Below the pieces are notes generated by a model. That model did no database searches, was not told where the DNA came from, and saw only the letters and a program-made list of their open reading frames with translations. Both the position numbers and the translations under genes were made by a program. A DNA stretch of 64,000 bases from Pseudomonas fluorescens (GTDB lineage: Bacteria; Pseudomonadota; Gammaproteobacteria; Pseudomonadales; Pseudomonadaceae): positions 3,348,001-3,412,000 of the forward strand of contig NZ_CP148752.1 in assembly GCF_040448305.1 (NCBI RefSeq). The letters are read 5' to 3'. Of the stretch, positions 43,401 through 51,735 are shown piece by piece. The number at the start of each line of letters is the position of its first letter. Position 1 is the stretch's first letter.

Positions 43401-43617
43401 CGCGTTCATCATGGGTGTTGTGCCGCTGGTGTTCTCCAGCGGTGCCGGTGCCGAAATGCGTCATGCCATGGGTGTGGCAGTGTTCTCCGGGATGCTCGGG
43501 GTGACCTTCTTCGGTCTGTTGCTGACGCCAGTGTTCTACGTACTGATTCGTAACTTTGTCGAGCGCGGCCAAGCGCGCAAAGCCGCCAAGGCCGCCCTGA
43601 AGCTGGAGTCGCACTGA
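40438..43617 (+). CDS. mexF: MexF, RND multidrug efflux transporter
   Basis: A 1059-residue inner membrane proton antiporter (P. aeruginosa MexF 1062). It has twelve membrane segments and two large periplasmic loops. It opens MNFSQFFISRPIFAAVLSLL; the proton-relay Asp pair is in GIVVDDAIVVVENVERN; the second-half GLACKNAILIVEFAKD and the C-terminal GVAVFSGMLGVTFFGLLLTPVFYVL are typical HAE1 features. Substrates of MexEF-OprN are chloramphenicol, quinolones, trimethoprim and quinolone-signal precursors. Its stop overlaps the oprN ATG. Confidence 0.97.
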   Translation: MNFSQFFISRPIFAAVLSLLILIAGAISLFQLPISEYPEVVPPTVVVRANFPGANPKVIGETVAAPLEQAITGVENMLYMSSQSTADGKITLTITFALGTDLDNAQVQVQNRVTRTEPKLPEEVTRIGITVDKASPDLTMVVHLTSPDKRYDMLYLSNYAILNIKDELARLGGVGDVQLFGMGDYSLRVWLDPNKTASRNLTATDVVTAIREQNRQVAAGALGAPPAPNAQSFQLSVNTQGRLVSEEEFENIIIRAGSNGEITRLKDIARVELGSSQYALRSLLNNQPAVAIPIFQRPGSNAIEISNEVRAKMAELKKTFPEGMDFSIVYDPTIFVRGSIEAVVHTLFEALILVVLVVILFLQTWRASIIPLVAVPVSLIGTFAVMHLFGFSLNALSLFGLVLAIGIVVDDAIVVVENVERNIELGLTPVEATKKAMGEVTGPIIATALVLCAVFVPAAFISGLTGQFYKQFALTIAISTVISAFNSLTLSPALAAVLLKGHDAPKDRFSKVLDKIFGGWLFRPFNRFFEKASHGYVGTVARVIRSSGIALLLYAGLMVLTFFGFSSTPTGFVPGQDKQYLVAFAQLPDASSLDRTEDVIKRMSDLALKQPGVESAVAFPGLSINGFTNSPNAGIVFVTLKPFDERKDPSMSAGAIAGALNGQYANIQEAYMAIFPPPPVQGLGTIGGFRLQIEDRGNLGYEELYKETMNIINKSHNVPELAGLFTSYTVNVPQVDAAIDREKAKTHGVAVSDIFDTLQIYLGSLYANDFNRFGRTYQVNVQAEQQFRLESDQIGQLKVRNNKGEMIPLATFIKVSDTSGPDRVMHYNGFITAEINGAAAPGYSSGQAEKAIEKLLKEELPNGMTYEWTDLTYQQILSGNTALFVFPLCVLLAFLVLAAQYESWSLPLAVILIVPMTLLSAITGVIASGGDNNIFTQIGLIVLVGLACKNAILIVEFAKDKQEEGLSPLAAVLEACRLRLRPILMTSFAFIMGVVPLVFSSGAGAEMRHAMGVAVFSGMLGVTFFGLLLTPVFYVLIRNFVERGQARKAAKAALKLESH

Positions 43618-45038
43618 TGAGTTTGAAAGCCTTCCTGCCGAGCCTGCTGGTACTGGCCCTGAGTGCCTGTGCCGTGGGCCCGGACTACAAGACGCCAACC
43701 ACCGAGGCGGCCAACATCACGGCCGCCACCGATGGCGCCGCCGGCCAGAAGAATTTTGACCGTTCGCGTTTCGAAGGCATCTGGTGGCAGCAGTTCGACG
43801 ACCCGACCCTCAACCAGCTGGTGACGCAATCCCTGCAAGGCAACCGCGATTTGCGCGTCGCCTTCGCCCGCTGGAAAGCCGCACGGGCGATCCGCGATGA
43901 CGTCAGCAACGACGCCATGCCAACCATCACCAGCCGCGTCAGCAGTGACCTGGGCAAAGGCCAGATTCCGGGCCAGACCACCGACCGGGTCAACAGCGAA
44001 CGCTATGACCTGGGCCTGGACATGGCCTGGGAAATTGACTTGTTTGGTCGCATCCAGCGCAACCTGGAGTCGGCCAACGCCGAGCAACAGGCGTTCGAGG
44101 CCGACCTGTACCAACTGCAAGTCACCATGATTGCCGAACTGGTGGATTCCTACGGGCAACTGCGCGGCGCGCAGTTGCGGGAGAAAATTGCCCTGGCCAA
44201 CCTGCAGAACCAGCAGGAGTCGCGCAAGATCACGGTCAGCCTGCGTGATGCCGGCGTCGGCGATCAGCTCGATGTGGAGCGCGCCGATGCGCGACTGGCG
44301 TCGGTTGAAGCCAGCGTGCCGCAACTGCAGGCCGAACAGATCCGACAGAAAAACCGCATCGCCACCCTGCTGGGTGAACGTCCGGACAAGCTGACCGTGG
44401 ACCTGAGCCCGAAAGACTTGCCGGCGATCGCCAAGGCATTACCGATCGGTGATCCGGGTGAATTGTTGCAACGCCGTCCGGACATTCGCAGTGCCGAGCG
44501 CCAATTGGCTTCGGCCACGGCACGTATCGGCGTGGCCAAGGCGGATCTGTTCCCGCGGGTCAGCCTCAGCGGCTTCCTGGGCTTTACGGCAGGGCGCGGT
44601 TCGCAGATCGGCTCCTCGGCGGCCAACGCCTGGGCACTCGGCCCGAGCATTACTTGGGCGGCGTTTGACCTGGGCAGCGTCAAGGCCCGTTTGCGTGGTG
44701 CCGACGCCGATGCCGAAGGCGCCCTGGCGACCTACGAGCAGCAAGTGTTGCTGGCCCTGGAAGAATCTGAAAACGCTTTCAGCGACTACGGCAAACGCCA
44801 GCAGCGCCTGATCTCGTTGATTCGCCAGAGCGAGTCCAGTCGCTCGGCCGCCGACCTGGCGGAGATCCGCTACCGCGAAGGCAGCGCCGATTTCCTCGTG
44901 CTGCTCGACGCCCAGCGTGAACGCCTGGCGGCCGAAGACACCCAGGCCCAGGCCGAAGTCGACCTGTATCGCGGCATCGTCGCGATCTACAAGGCCCTCG
45001 GTGGCGGCTGGCAGCCGGAGACGGTCGCGAGCAATTAA
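43617..45038 (+). CDS. oprN: OprN, outer membrane efflux channel
   Basis: A 473-residue TolC-like lipoprotein channel (P. aeruginosa OprN 472). Its ATG shares one base with the mexF stop (TGATG). Lipobox LALSACAVGPDYKTP. It has two repeats of coiled-coil and beta-strand segments: WWQQFDDPTLNQLVTQSLQGNRDLRVA in the first, LLQRRPDIRSAERQLASATARIGVAKADLFPRV in the second. It is the last gene of mexEF-oprN and is followed by a terminator. Confidence 0.96.
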   Translation: MSLKAFLPSLLVLALSACAVGPDYKTPTTEAANITAATDGAAGQKNFDRSRFEGIWWQQFDDPTLNQLVTQSLQGNRDLRVAFARWKAARAIRDDVSNDAMPTITSRVSSDLGKGQIPGQTTDRVNSERYDLGLDMAWEIDLFGRIQRNLESANAEQQAFEADLYQLQVTMIAELVDSYGQLRGAQLREKIALANLQNQQESRKITVSLRDAGVGDQLDVERADARLASVEASVPQLQAEQIRQKNRIATLLGERPDKLTVDLSPKDLPAIAKALPIGDPGELLQRRPDIRSAERQLASATARIGVAKADLFPRVSLSGFLGFTAGRGSQIGSSAANAWALGPSITWAAFDLGSVKARLRGADADAEGALATYEQQVLLALEESENAFSDYGKRQQRLISLIRQSESSRSAADLAEIRYREGSADFLVLLDAQRERLAAEDTQAQAEVDLYRGIVAIYKALGGGWQPETVASN

Positions 45039-45090
45039 CCCGATGTCTTGAAGTGCTCCTTTGGTTGGCCGCAACCAACCAAATTCCTTT

Positions 45091-45126
45091 GCCCTGCGTC
45101 TCATTCGGTCGCGGGGCTTTTTTTGG
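45091..45126 (+). terminator. rho-independent terminator of mexEF-oprN
   Basis: GCCCTGCG-TCTCATTCGGT-CGCGGGGC followed by seven T. It lies about 55 bases after the oprN stop. Confidence 0.8.
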
Positions 45127-45147
45127 CTCTCAAAAACACCTCACACC

Positions 45148-45252
45148 CCTGTAGGAGCGAGCCTGCTCGCGAAAAACTCCAGGGCGCCGCGTTTTTTCAG
45201 GCCTCCCGCGTCATCGTTGTCGACCATCGCGAGCAGGCTCGCTCCTACAGGG
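45148..45252. repeat. REP pair (inverted)
   Basis: CCTGTAGGAGCGAGCCTGCT...GCGAA at the left and ATCGCGAGCAGGCTCGCTCC...ACAGG at the right, between the oprN terminator and the convergent HlyD-like gene; the right end touches that gene's stop. It is the last REP element noticed in the window. Confidence 0.88.
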
Positions 45253-45253
45253 G

Positions 45254-46204
45254 TTAGCGATGGTTTTCCTGGACGGTCACCGTGGCCGTGGTTCCGGCCC
45301 TCAGATTGTTTTTACCGGCATAGTCGGCATCGATCTCGATCCGCACCGGCACCCGTTGCGCCAGTTTGATCCAAGTGTAACTGGGGTTGATATTCGCCAG
45401 CAGGCGGCCACCGGGCAGGTTTTCCCGGTCGGCAATAGCGAAAGCAATGCTCTGCACTTTGCCGCCGAACGTTTCGCCACTCATCAACTCGATCTTGACC
45501 CGGTCGCCCTCCCCGATCCGCGGCAACTTGGTTTCTTCAAAGTAACCGCTGACATAGAAGCTGTCGCTGTCCACCAGCGCCAGCAATGGACCGCCGGCTG
45601 AGGCGTAGTCGCCCTCCCGGGTCAGCAGATTGGTGACAAAGCCGGTCACCGGGGAGACGACGTGGGTACGCTGCAAATTGAGCTCGGACTGGGTCAAGGC
45701 CGCGATGGCCAGTTGCACGTTGGCCTGGGCCAACACCAGATTGGCCTGATTACGCATCAAGTCGGCCTGGGCCACCGACACATCGGTGTTGGCTTTCTCC
45801 CACTCTTCGCCGGAAATCGCCGAACGATCCTTGAGCGTGCGCCGCCGTTGCTCTTCGCTCTGACGTTGTTTGAGCAAGGCTTCGCTGGCGATAATGGCCG
45901 CCTGGGCTTGCCCAAGTGAGGCTTTCGCCACCTCCACCGCGCGCTTGGCATGCTCCACCGCCAGGGTGTAACGCGCCGGATCGATCTCCAGCAGCGCCTG
46001 GCCTTTGTTCACATGCTGGTTGTCCTGCACGGCCAGGCTGACGATTCGCCCCGAGACGTCGGCGGACAAGGTCACCACATCGGCGCGCACCCGGGCATCC
46101 CGGGTCCAGGGCGCGCGGGTGTAATGCTCCCAGGCGAACCAGCCCAGGATCAAGGCCAGCAGTACCACTGCCACCGTCGAGAGTCGGGAAAGGATGTTCT
46201 TCAA
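45254..46204 (-). CDS. HlyD-family membrane fusion protein (AaeA/EmrA-like)
   Basis: A 316-residue protein starting with TTG at 46204 (GGGAG about 9 bases upstream). One N-terminal membrane helix (VAVVLLALILGWFAWEHY) is followed by the adaptor domains: APWTRDARVRADVVTLSADVSGRIVSLAVQDNQHVNKGQALLEID and LQRTHVVSPVTGFVTNLLTREGDYASAGGPLLALVD, with a helical hairpin between. The order FUSC-DUF1656-HlyD is that of the aaeXAB-type aromatic-acid efflux set. The gene ends the operon. Confidence 0.92.
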   Translation of the reverse strand: MKNILSRLSTVAVVLLALILGWFAWEHYTRAPWTRDARVRADVVTLSADVSGRIVSLAVQDNQHVNKGQALLEIDPARYTLAVEHAKRAVEVAKASLGQAQAAIIASEALLKQRQSEEQRRRTLKDRSAISGEEWEKANTDVSVAQADLMRNQANLVLAQANVQLAIAALTQSELNLQRTHVVSPVTGFVTNLLTREGDYASAGGPLLALVDSDSFYVSGYFEETKLPRIGEGDRVKIELMSGETFGGKVQSIAFAIADRENLPGGRLLANINPSYTWIKLAQRVPVRIEIDADYAGKNNLRAGTTATVTVQENHR

Positions 46205-46208
46205 GGCA

Positions 46209-46409
46209 TCAGGCTCCCATGACCAGAATCAGCGTGGCGCAGACGCAGGCGTACAGCGCTCCTTCGAACAACGCCTCGTGCCAGACAAACTGCAGCACAC
46301 CGAGACGCCGCAACGTCCAGTCCAGCAGCAGGAAAATCGGCAAGCCCAGCAGCAGCGCCTGGGCAATCGGGGGCAGATAGGCGCCACCCACTTCCAGATC
46401 AATGGGCAA
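46209..46409 (-). CDS. DUF1656 small membrane protein (AaeX-like)
   Basis: A 66-residue protein starting with TTG at 46409, inside the end of the FUSC gene. It has two hydrophobic helices (LPPIAQALLLGLPIFLLLDW and ALFEGALYACVCATLILVMG). DUF1656/AaeX proteins always sit with FUSC and HlyD partners; their role is unclear. It overlaps the FUSC gene by 11 bases and ends 4 bases before the HlyD start, so all three are coupled. Confidence 0.88.
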   Translation of the reverse strand: MPIDLEVGGAYLPPIAQALLLGLPIFLLLDWTLRRLGVLQFVWHEALFEGALYACVCATLILVMGA

Positions 46410-48534
46410 GGACAGGGTCTCCTTCAGGGCCTGAGGGTTGAAAGTAGCCGCGATAACGCTCGACGAACGACACCACGATCAACAGCGCTACGCGCATACG
46501 GAATACCGACCACAAGTGCGCATGAACATCGGTATGCAGGGCATCCAGGTCGTCGCCCAGTGTGTGGAGACTATCAAGTACCTGCGCCACTTCGACCCCG
46601 GGCCGGCCGGCGACCAGCCTGCCCGTTTCCCGGACTGTCGAAAACAGGCGACTTTGCAGATCCGCACTCAGCAGTGCGTTGTTCTGCCCTTGCTGCCTGA
46701 GCTGATTCAAGGCAATACCCAGTGCCATACAGGCCAGGCTGACCTGGAACTGCTCCCGCGATTGTGGCTCCCGGGTCGCCGGCAGCACGCCGAGCATCAT
46801 GGTCAGGCGATCAACCATGCGGCTCTCGAAGGCAAACTGCTGTTCATCGCTCGCCGAGGTTTTCAGCAAGGCGTACACCTGTTCGCAGTTCTCTTTGTGG
46901 AGCCGGCGCATGCGCAAATCCGGCATGAACGGAAAGATCAGCGCATAGACACTCAAGGCCAGCACGGTCGCGCAGGTATAGGCCCCGGCAAACTCGAACC
47001 ACTGAATGGCAGTGTTTTGCCCAATCCCCACGTTCAACGGACCAAGCAACAGAAAGGTCGTGAGCCCCAGGCCAATACCGGTACCTGTGGTGGGTGGACT
47101 GGCCAGCCCCACCGCAACGGCGTAGAGCAAGGGCGCCAGCAGCAAGGCAAGCATCTCGAAATTGCTGATCATCGGCACAAACATGAACTGAAGGAGCGCC
47201 GAGGCCACCAGTGCCAGCCCGAATCCCCTGGCGTAGCTTTGCACCGCCAGCAGCGGCCGGGGAAACGTCGACATCAGCGAGCAAAGGATGCCCACCAGCA
47301 CCATCCCGCCTCGCGCACCGTCCCAGCCGGTTTCGATCCAGATCAGGCCGGCTATCAACAGCGCGGAAAAGGCCCGGACGGCGTTCATGGTCGCCAGGGT
47401 GAAGTCCAGGTGCAGCGGGTTTTCCCGCCCGCGATACACGCTGCTGGCCGGTCGCCCGCTCTGGATGGCATCACTCAACTCCAGAATCTGCTCCAGTTGC
47501 TGCAGCAGGCGCGCCTGCTCCCAGCGCAGTGACCAGGCCAGCGAACGCAAGGTGGCCGGCAGCGGCTCCGTCAATTGTTCGGCCCTGTAGGCCAGCTCAT
47601 CAAAGCGTTGTTGCAGCGACGTGAAATGGTGGCGCTTTTCACTGGACAGCGAACGTCCCTCCCGCGCCAGCTCATCGAGAAAGGCCAGTTCTTCGGCACG
47701 CAGCCGTTGAATTTCTTCAGGCAACTCGCCCTCCCAGCGCTCGGTCAGCAGCAGCCGCTGGTGGCGCAAGGCGGTCAGCCGCGCGGTCAACAGCACCAAT
47801 TGGTTGCCCAGCAGTTGCACCAGACCGTTGGCACTGCGCAACCGTGGCGCATCGTAGTACATGTGCCGGCGCACGCCCTCCAGGCCGCTGATTTGGCCCA
47901 ACAGCTGCATTTGCCGCTGCTGGAAATCGGCTTCGCTCTCTTCGGTGCGGATGACGGCACTGGCATGGGTGGCGAGCAACCGGGTGATTTGATCGATCCT
48001 GGCGAAGTAATCCCGGGCCACGGCTTCGGGCCTGGCGGTAAGCAGGCTGACCACGCACACACAGGCAACCGCCAGCAACGTCTCGGTGACGCGGGTCACC
48101 GCCAGCAAAAACATGCCGTCCTGGTCCGGCACCGCCAGCAAGGCCACCACCACGGCGGTGTAGCCGCTGAGGACAAACGCCCCGGAACTGGTATAGCGCA
48201 ACAAGGTGCCACCGGCGGTGCACAACGCCAGCCACAACGCCAGGGTGGTGATGAACGGCAACGGCGCCTGGGGAAAGATCGCCATGATCAGCACCGCCAC
48301 GGCCGCGCCCGTCGTGGTGCCGATCACTTGGCCAAAGCTGCGGGCCAGCACCATGCCGCCCAGTGGCTGGCTGATGATGACCACGGCCATGATCGACCAC
48401 TTGGGCTGGTCCAGGTCGAACAAAAACGCCAGGTACAGGGTCAACAACCCGGCCGCCATGGTTCGCAAGGCAAACAGCAACACCCCGGGCCCGGGGTGGA
48501 GCATGGCCTTGAAGTACTGCAACAACGCTTGCAT
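46399..48534 (-). CDS. FUSC family aromatic-acid/drug efflux protein (AaeB-like)
   Basis: A 711-residue protein from the ATG at 48534 (MQALLQYFKAMLHPGPGVLLFALRTMAAG); an upstream in-frame start at 48573 is less likely. It has two blocks of membrane helices (~20-180 and ~380-520), each followed by a long soluble helical region, the usual FUSC layout. Motifs FALRTMAAGLLTLYLAFLFDLDQPKWSIMAVVIISQPLGGMVLARS and WIETGWDGARGGMVLVGI are typical. It probably exports p-hydroxybenzoate-like acids with the HlyD partner. No LysR regulator adjoins it, unlike in E. coli aaeR-aaeXAB. Confidence 0.92.
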   Translation of the reverse strand: MQALLQYFKAMLHPGPGVLLFALRTMAAGLLTLYLAFLFDLDQPKWSIMAVVIISQPLGGMVLARSFGQVIGTTTGAAVAVLIMAIFPQAPLPFITTLALWLALCTAGGTLLRYTSSGAFVLSGYTAVVVALLAVPDQDGMFLLAVTRVTETLLAVACVCVVSLLTARPEAVARDYFARIDQITRLLATHASAVIRTEESEADFQQRQMQLLGQISGLEGVRRHMYYDAPRLRSANGLVQLLGNQLVLLTARLTALRHQRLLLTERWEGELPEEIQRLRAEELAFLDELAREGRSLSSEKRHHFTSLQQRFDELAYRAEQLTEPLPATLRSLAWSLRWEQARLLQQLEQILELSDAIQSGRPASSVYRGRENPLHLDFTLATMNAVRAFSALLIAGLIWIETGWDGARGGMVLVGILCSLMSTFPRPLLAVQSYARGFGLALVASALLQFMFVPMISNFEMLALLLAPLLYAVAVGLASPPTTGTGIGLGLTTFLLLGPLNVGIGQNTAIQWFEFAGAYTCATVLALSVYALIFPFMPDLRMRRLHKENCEQVYALLKTSASDEQQFAFESRMVDRLTMMLGVLPATREPQSREQFQVSLACMALGIALNQLRQQGQNNALLSADLQSRLFSTVRETGRLVAGRPGVEVAQVLDSLHTLGDDLDALHTDVHAHLWSVFRMRVALLIVVSFVERYRGYFQPSGPEGDPVLAH

Positions 48535-48749
48535 GGGAACACTCGTCGAAACACCTCCAGCAAGCGTAGTCACTGCTGCGGGGCCTCGAGAGGTTTTGCT
48601 GTCGACGCAGCTTGCAGGCCCGTTGATTGTCGAGTGGAGGGCTGTTCAACCGTTCGAATCGAGCGTGAGCGTCGTCAAGGTTTGACTCAAGGCCTGGCCT
48701 GACCGAAGCTGGCGCCTTTGCCTAAGCTCGCCAGTTTCCGGATTCCTGC

Positions 48750-49805
48750 ATGCCCAAGTCCCGCCGCTTTCTGTTTATCAGCCTCTTCGCCCTGCTCGTC
48801 ATCGGCCTTGTGTGGTTTTCCCTGCGCGATACCACCCCGGTGGTTCCCGAGGCTATCCAGCATGGCTACAGCGAAGCGCTGGCGGCAGCCCGGGGTGGCA
48901 AACCAGGTGCCGCGCGGGTGCTCTATCAGCAATTGGCCCGTCCGGACCTGTCCCCCAAGCGTCGTGTCTGGCTGCATGCCGAGCTGCCTAACTACCCAAG
49001 CTCGGTGGCCCTGAAACTGGCGGATGCCGACTTGCAGAACGAGGCGCCCGAAGTGCGTATCGCGGCGATCAGGAGCATCAGTGGCCTGGTGCCGAGCGGC
49101 CAACGCAGTCTGCTGCTGGGGCCATTGCTCGATGACAGTGAACAAAGCGTGCGGCTGGCAGCCATCAACGCGCTGCTGGGGTTGTCCCCGGATGATCTGG
49201 GTTTGTATTTCGGGCCGCTGGAGCAAGCCATCGATGCCTGGGAGCAAGTGCTCAAGAGCGCCCCCCAAAGCGCCGAAAATCAATACCAACTGGCCCGGCT
49301 GCACCTGCACAATGCCGAGCTCAAGCAAGCGCAACAGGCGCTGGACAACACCCTGCGCCTGGCGCCGGACAACCTGCCGGCGCTGGTGCTGCAAATCGAG
49401 GTGCTGGATAAACAGGGCCAAAACGACGCCGCCCGGCAACTGTTGGCCAGGCAGCTGCAGGCGCAGCCCAACTCGGCCTACCTGCAACACGCCCTGGGGC
49501 TCTGGCTGCTGCATCACGAGCAAAGCGAATTCGCCCTGCTCGGCCTGTCCAAGGCCGTTGAACTTGAGCCCAATAACCGCGATTACCGCTACGACCTGGC
49601 CACCACGTTGCACGGTGAGCAGGAGCTCGAAGCGGCGCAGAAACAGTTGCAGGAAATCGTTCAGCGCCACCCGAACGATCGCAAGGCACGGGTGCTGCTG
49701 ATCAATTACTGGAAGGAAAGCGGGCAGCTGCAAAACGTGCAGATCCTGCTGGCCCAACTCGAGCAGATGAACCCCGATGATCCGTCGTTGCAACAAGGGC
49801 TTTGA
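48750..49805 (+). CDS. membrane-anchored TPR/HEAT-repeat protein
   Basis: A 351-residue protein with an N-terminal anchor (MPKSRRFLFISLFALLVIGLVWFSL). Residues ~85-160 look like HEAT repeats (EVRIAAIRSISGLVPS..., SVRLAAINALLGLSPDD). Residues ~165-345 are TPR-like (AIDAWEQVLKSAPQSAENQYQLARLHLHNAELKQAQQALDNTLRLAPDN, FALLGLSKAVELEPNNRDYRYDLATTLHGEQELEAAQKQLQEIVQRHPND). The N-terminus without a cytochrome motif distinguishes it from multihaem tail proteins with the same layout. The function is unknown; a periplasmic scaffold is possible. Confidence 0.8.
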   Translation: MPKSRRFLFISLFALLVIGLVWFSLRDTTPVVPEAIQHGYSEALAAARGGKPGAARVLYQQLARPDLSPKRRVWLHAELPNYPSSVALKLADADLQNEAPEVRIAAIRSISGLVPSGQRSLLLGPLLDDSEQSVRLAAINALLGLSPDDLGLYFGPLEQAIDAWEQVLKSAPQSAENQYQLARLHLHNAELKQAQQALDNTLRLAPDNLPALVLQIEVLDKQGQNDAARQLLARQLQAQPNSAYLQHALGLWLLHHEQSEFALLGLSKAVELEPNNRDYRYDLATTLHGEQELEAAQKQLQEIVQRHPNDRKARVLLINYWKESGQLQNVQILLAQLEQMNPDDPSLQQGL

Positions 49806-49921
49806 CCCGGCCTGAAATTTCGTTGAACCGTCGTCCCGGCCCAGGGTCAAGTGAAAAGGCAGCCCGTTGCAGCACTTCGCAGCGGCTGTCTCGTTGACCC
49901 TGGCCATGTGAGGACGCTGGT

Positions 49922-50035
49922 TTGTCTCTATCCAACGATTTGAACCGAGCCAAGGCCGCCAACGGTATCGAAGGTCTGGACGCTATCCTCGACGGCGCCT
50001 TGTCCCATGAATGGCAGATGGACGATATCCCGTGA
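49922..50035 (+). pseudogene. kaiC: kaiC-like remnant, internally deleted in frame
   Basis: TTG 49922 with AGGACG 5 bases upstream opens a 37-codon frame. Residues 1-28, LSLSNDLNRAKAANGIEGLDAILDGALS, match the start of KaiC-like ATPases (GIxGLDxILxGGLP, which should run straight into a Walker A). The next nine residues (HEWQMDDIP) are the presumed native C-terminus. Its TGA overlaps the GTG of the following kinase (GTGA), as expected for an intact coupled kaiC. The ~450-550 central residues with both P-loops are absent. No frameshift is present, so it is still a translatable small ORF. Confidence 0.6.
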
Positions 50036-51702
50036 AGGCCGTGCAAGCGACACCCGAACGCGCCATCATCCTTGCACCGCGGGGGCGCGACGGCCAGATG
50101 ACCTTGACGATGCTCAAAAAGGCAGGGTTCCAAGGAGTGATCAGTCGCGACCTGCCGGGATTGTGCGCCGAACTGGAACAGGGTGCCGGCCTGCTGCTGA
50201 TCTCTTCCGAGGCGCTGCTGGGTGCTGATCTCGAACCGCTGACCCGCCTGATTGAACAGCAGCCTGCGTGGTCGGACCTGCCGATCGTGTTGATGACACA
50301 CCATGGTGGCCCGCAGCAGAATCCGGCATCACGCTTCGGCGCGCAATTGGGCAACGTCACCTTCCTCGAACGGCCTTTTCACCCGGTCACACTGATCAGT
50401 CTGATCACCACCGCCTTGCGCGGGCGTCGACGACAGTACGAAGCCAGGGATCGCCTGATTGACCTGAGCCAGAGCGAGTTGCGCCTGCAAAACACTCTCG
50501 AGACCCTTGAGCAGCAGGTGGAAGAGCGGACCGAGCAATTGCGCCACAACGAAGAAGCGTTGCGCCAGTTGCAGAAAATGGAAGCCGTCGGCCAGCTCAC
50601 CGGCGGCATCGCCCATGATTTCAACAACATGCTGACCGGCATCATCGGCAGCCTGGAATTGTTGCGTCGACGCCTGGCCCGAGGGCGAACCGAAGACCTG
50701 GACAGCCTGATCGACCTGGGGGTGACTTCGGCCAACCGCGCGGCGGGCCTGACTCACCGCCTGCTGGCGTTTTCCCGCCGTCAGTCGCTGGACTCCAAAC
50801 CCGTGGAGATGAACAGCCTGGTGATCTCCATGGATGAACTGCTGCAGCGCAGCATCAACGAAAGCATTCGTCTGGACATGCAACTGGATGAGCAACTGTG
50901 GGTGGCCGAAGCCGACCCCAATCAACTGGAAAGCGCCCTGCTCAACCTGGTGATCAATGCCCGCGATGCCATGCCCAATGGCGGCAGGCTGGTGGTCTCT
51001 ACCTCGAACCAGCACTTTGATGAGGACTTCACCCAAGGCCAGAGCAATCTCGATGCGGGTGACTACGTGGTGCTCAGCGTCACCGACACCGGCTGTGGCA
51101 TGCCGCAAAGCACCATCAACCGCGCCTTCGACCCGTTCTTCACCACCAAGCCCATCGGCCAGGGCACCGGCCTCGGGCTATCGATGATCTACGGTTTCAG
51201 CAAACAGTCGGGTGGCCACGTCGCCATCCACAGCGAAGTGGGCAAAGGCACCACGGTGAGTCTGTTTCTGCCGCGCTTTGGCGGTGACCTGCCCCGGGAC
51301 CATCCACTGGACGTCGAACATTCACCGCTCGCCAATAATGGCGAGACGGTGTTGATTGTCGAGGACGATCCGGCGGTGCGGGTCCTGGTCAGTACGGTGT
51401 TGAGCGATCTGGGTTATGCCTTCGTCGAGGCCTGTGATGGTGATAGCGCCGTGCCGATACTCGATTCGCCCCAGCGCATCGACCTGCTGATCAGCGATGT
51501 CGGCCTGCCCGGCATGAATGGCCGGCAACTGGCGGAAATCGGCCGGCAACTGCGGCCCGACCTCAGGGTGCTGTTCATCACCGGCTACGCCGAGCACGCC
51601 GCGGTGCGCGGCGGCTTCCTCGATCCGGGCATGCAGTTGATCACCAAGCCGTTTACCTTCGACCTGTTGACGGCGAAGGTGAGGGAGATGATCCGCGCCT
51701 GA
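50032..51702 (+). CDS. hybrid sensor histidine kinase with C-terminal receiver
   Basis: A 556-residue soluble kinase from GTG 50032 (MKAVQATPERAIILAPRGRDGQ), overlapping the kaiC remnant stop. Residues ~8-135 form a receiver-like module lacking the phospho-Asp. Then come a coiled coil (LQNTLETLEQQVEERTEQLRHNEEALRQLQKM), a HisKA H-box GGIAHDFNNMLTGIIGSLEL, HATPase (N-box LNLVINARDAMPNGG, DTGCGMP, GQGTGLGLSMIYG) and a receiver (LIVEDDPAVRVL, phospho-Asp in LLISDVGLPGMNG). The missing acceptor in the first module suggests protein-protein sensing. In KaiC-linked operons such kinases receive input from KaiC, which here is lost. Confidence 0.9.
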   Translation: MKAVQATPERAIILAPRGRDGQMTLTMLKKAGFQGVISRDLPGLCAELEQGAGLLLISSEALLGADLEPLTRLIEQQPAWSDLPIVLMTHHGGPQQNPASRFGAQLGNVTFLERPFHPVTLISLITTALRGRRRQYEARDRLIDLSQSELRLQNTLETLEQQVEERTEQLRHNEEALRQLQKMEAVGQLTGGIAHDFNNMLTGIIGSLELLRRRLARGRTEDLDSLIDLGVTSANRAAGLTHRLLAFSRRQSLDSKPVEMNSLVISMDELLQRSINESIRLDMQLDEQLWVAEADPNQLESALLNLVINARDAMPNGGRLVVSTSNQHFDEDFTQGQSNLDAGDYVVLSVTDTGCGMPQSTINRAFDPFFTTKPIGQGTGLGLSMIYGFSKQSGGHVAIHSEVGKGTTVSLFLPRFGGDLPRDHPLDVEHSPLANNGETVLIVEDDPAVRVLVSTVLSDLGYAFVEACDGDSAVPILDSPQRIDLLISDVGLPGMNGRQLAEIGRQLRPDLRVLFITGYAEHAAVRGGFLDPGMQLITKPFTFDLLTAKVREMIRA

Positions 51703-51735
51703 ACGCGAGTGATGGACTCGGCAATGTTCCAGCAG

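Noticed and set aside
46438..47532. A 364-codon open frame antisense to the FUSC gene
   Set aside because: A Gln/His/Arg-rich shadow with no start signal; the FUSC gene is certain.
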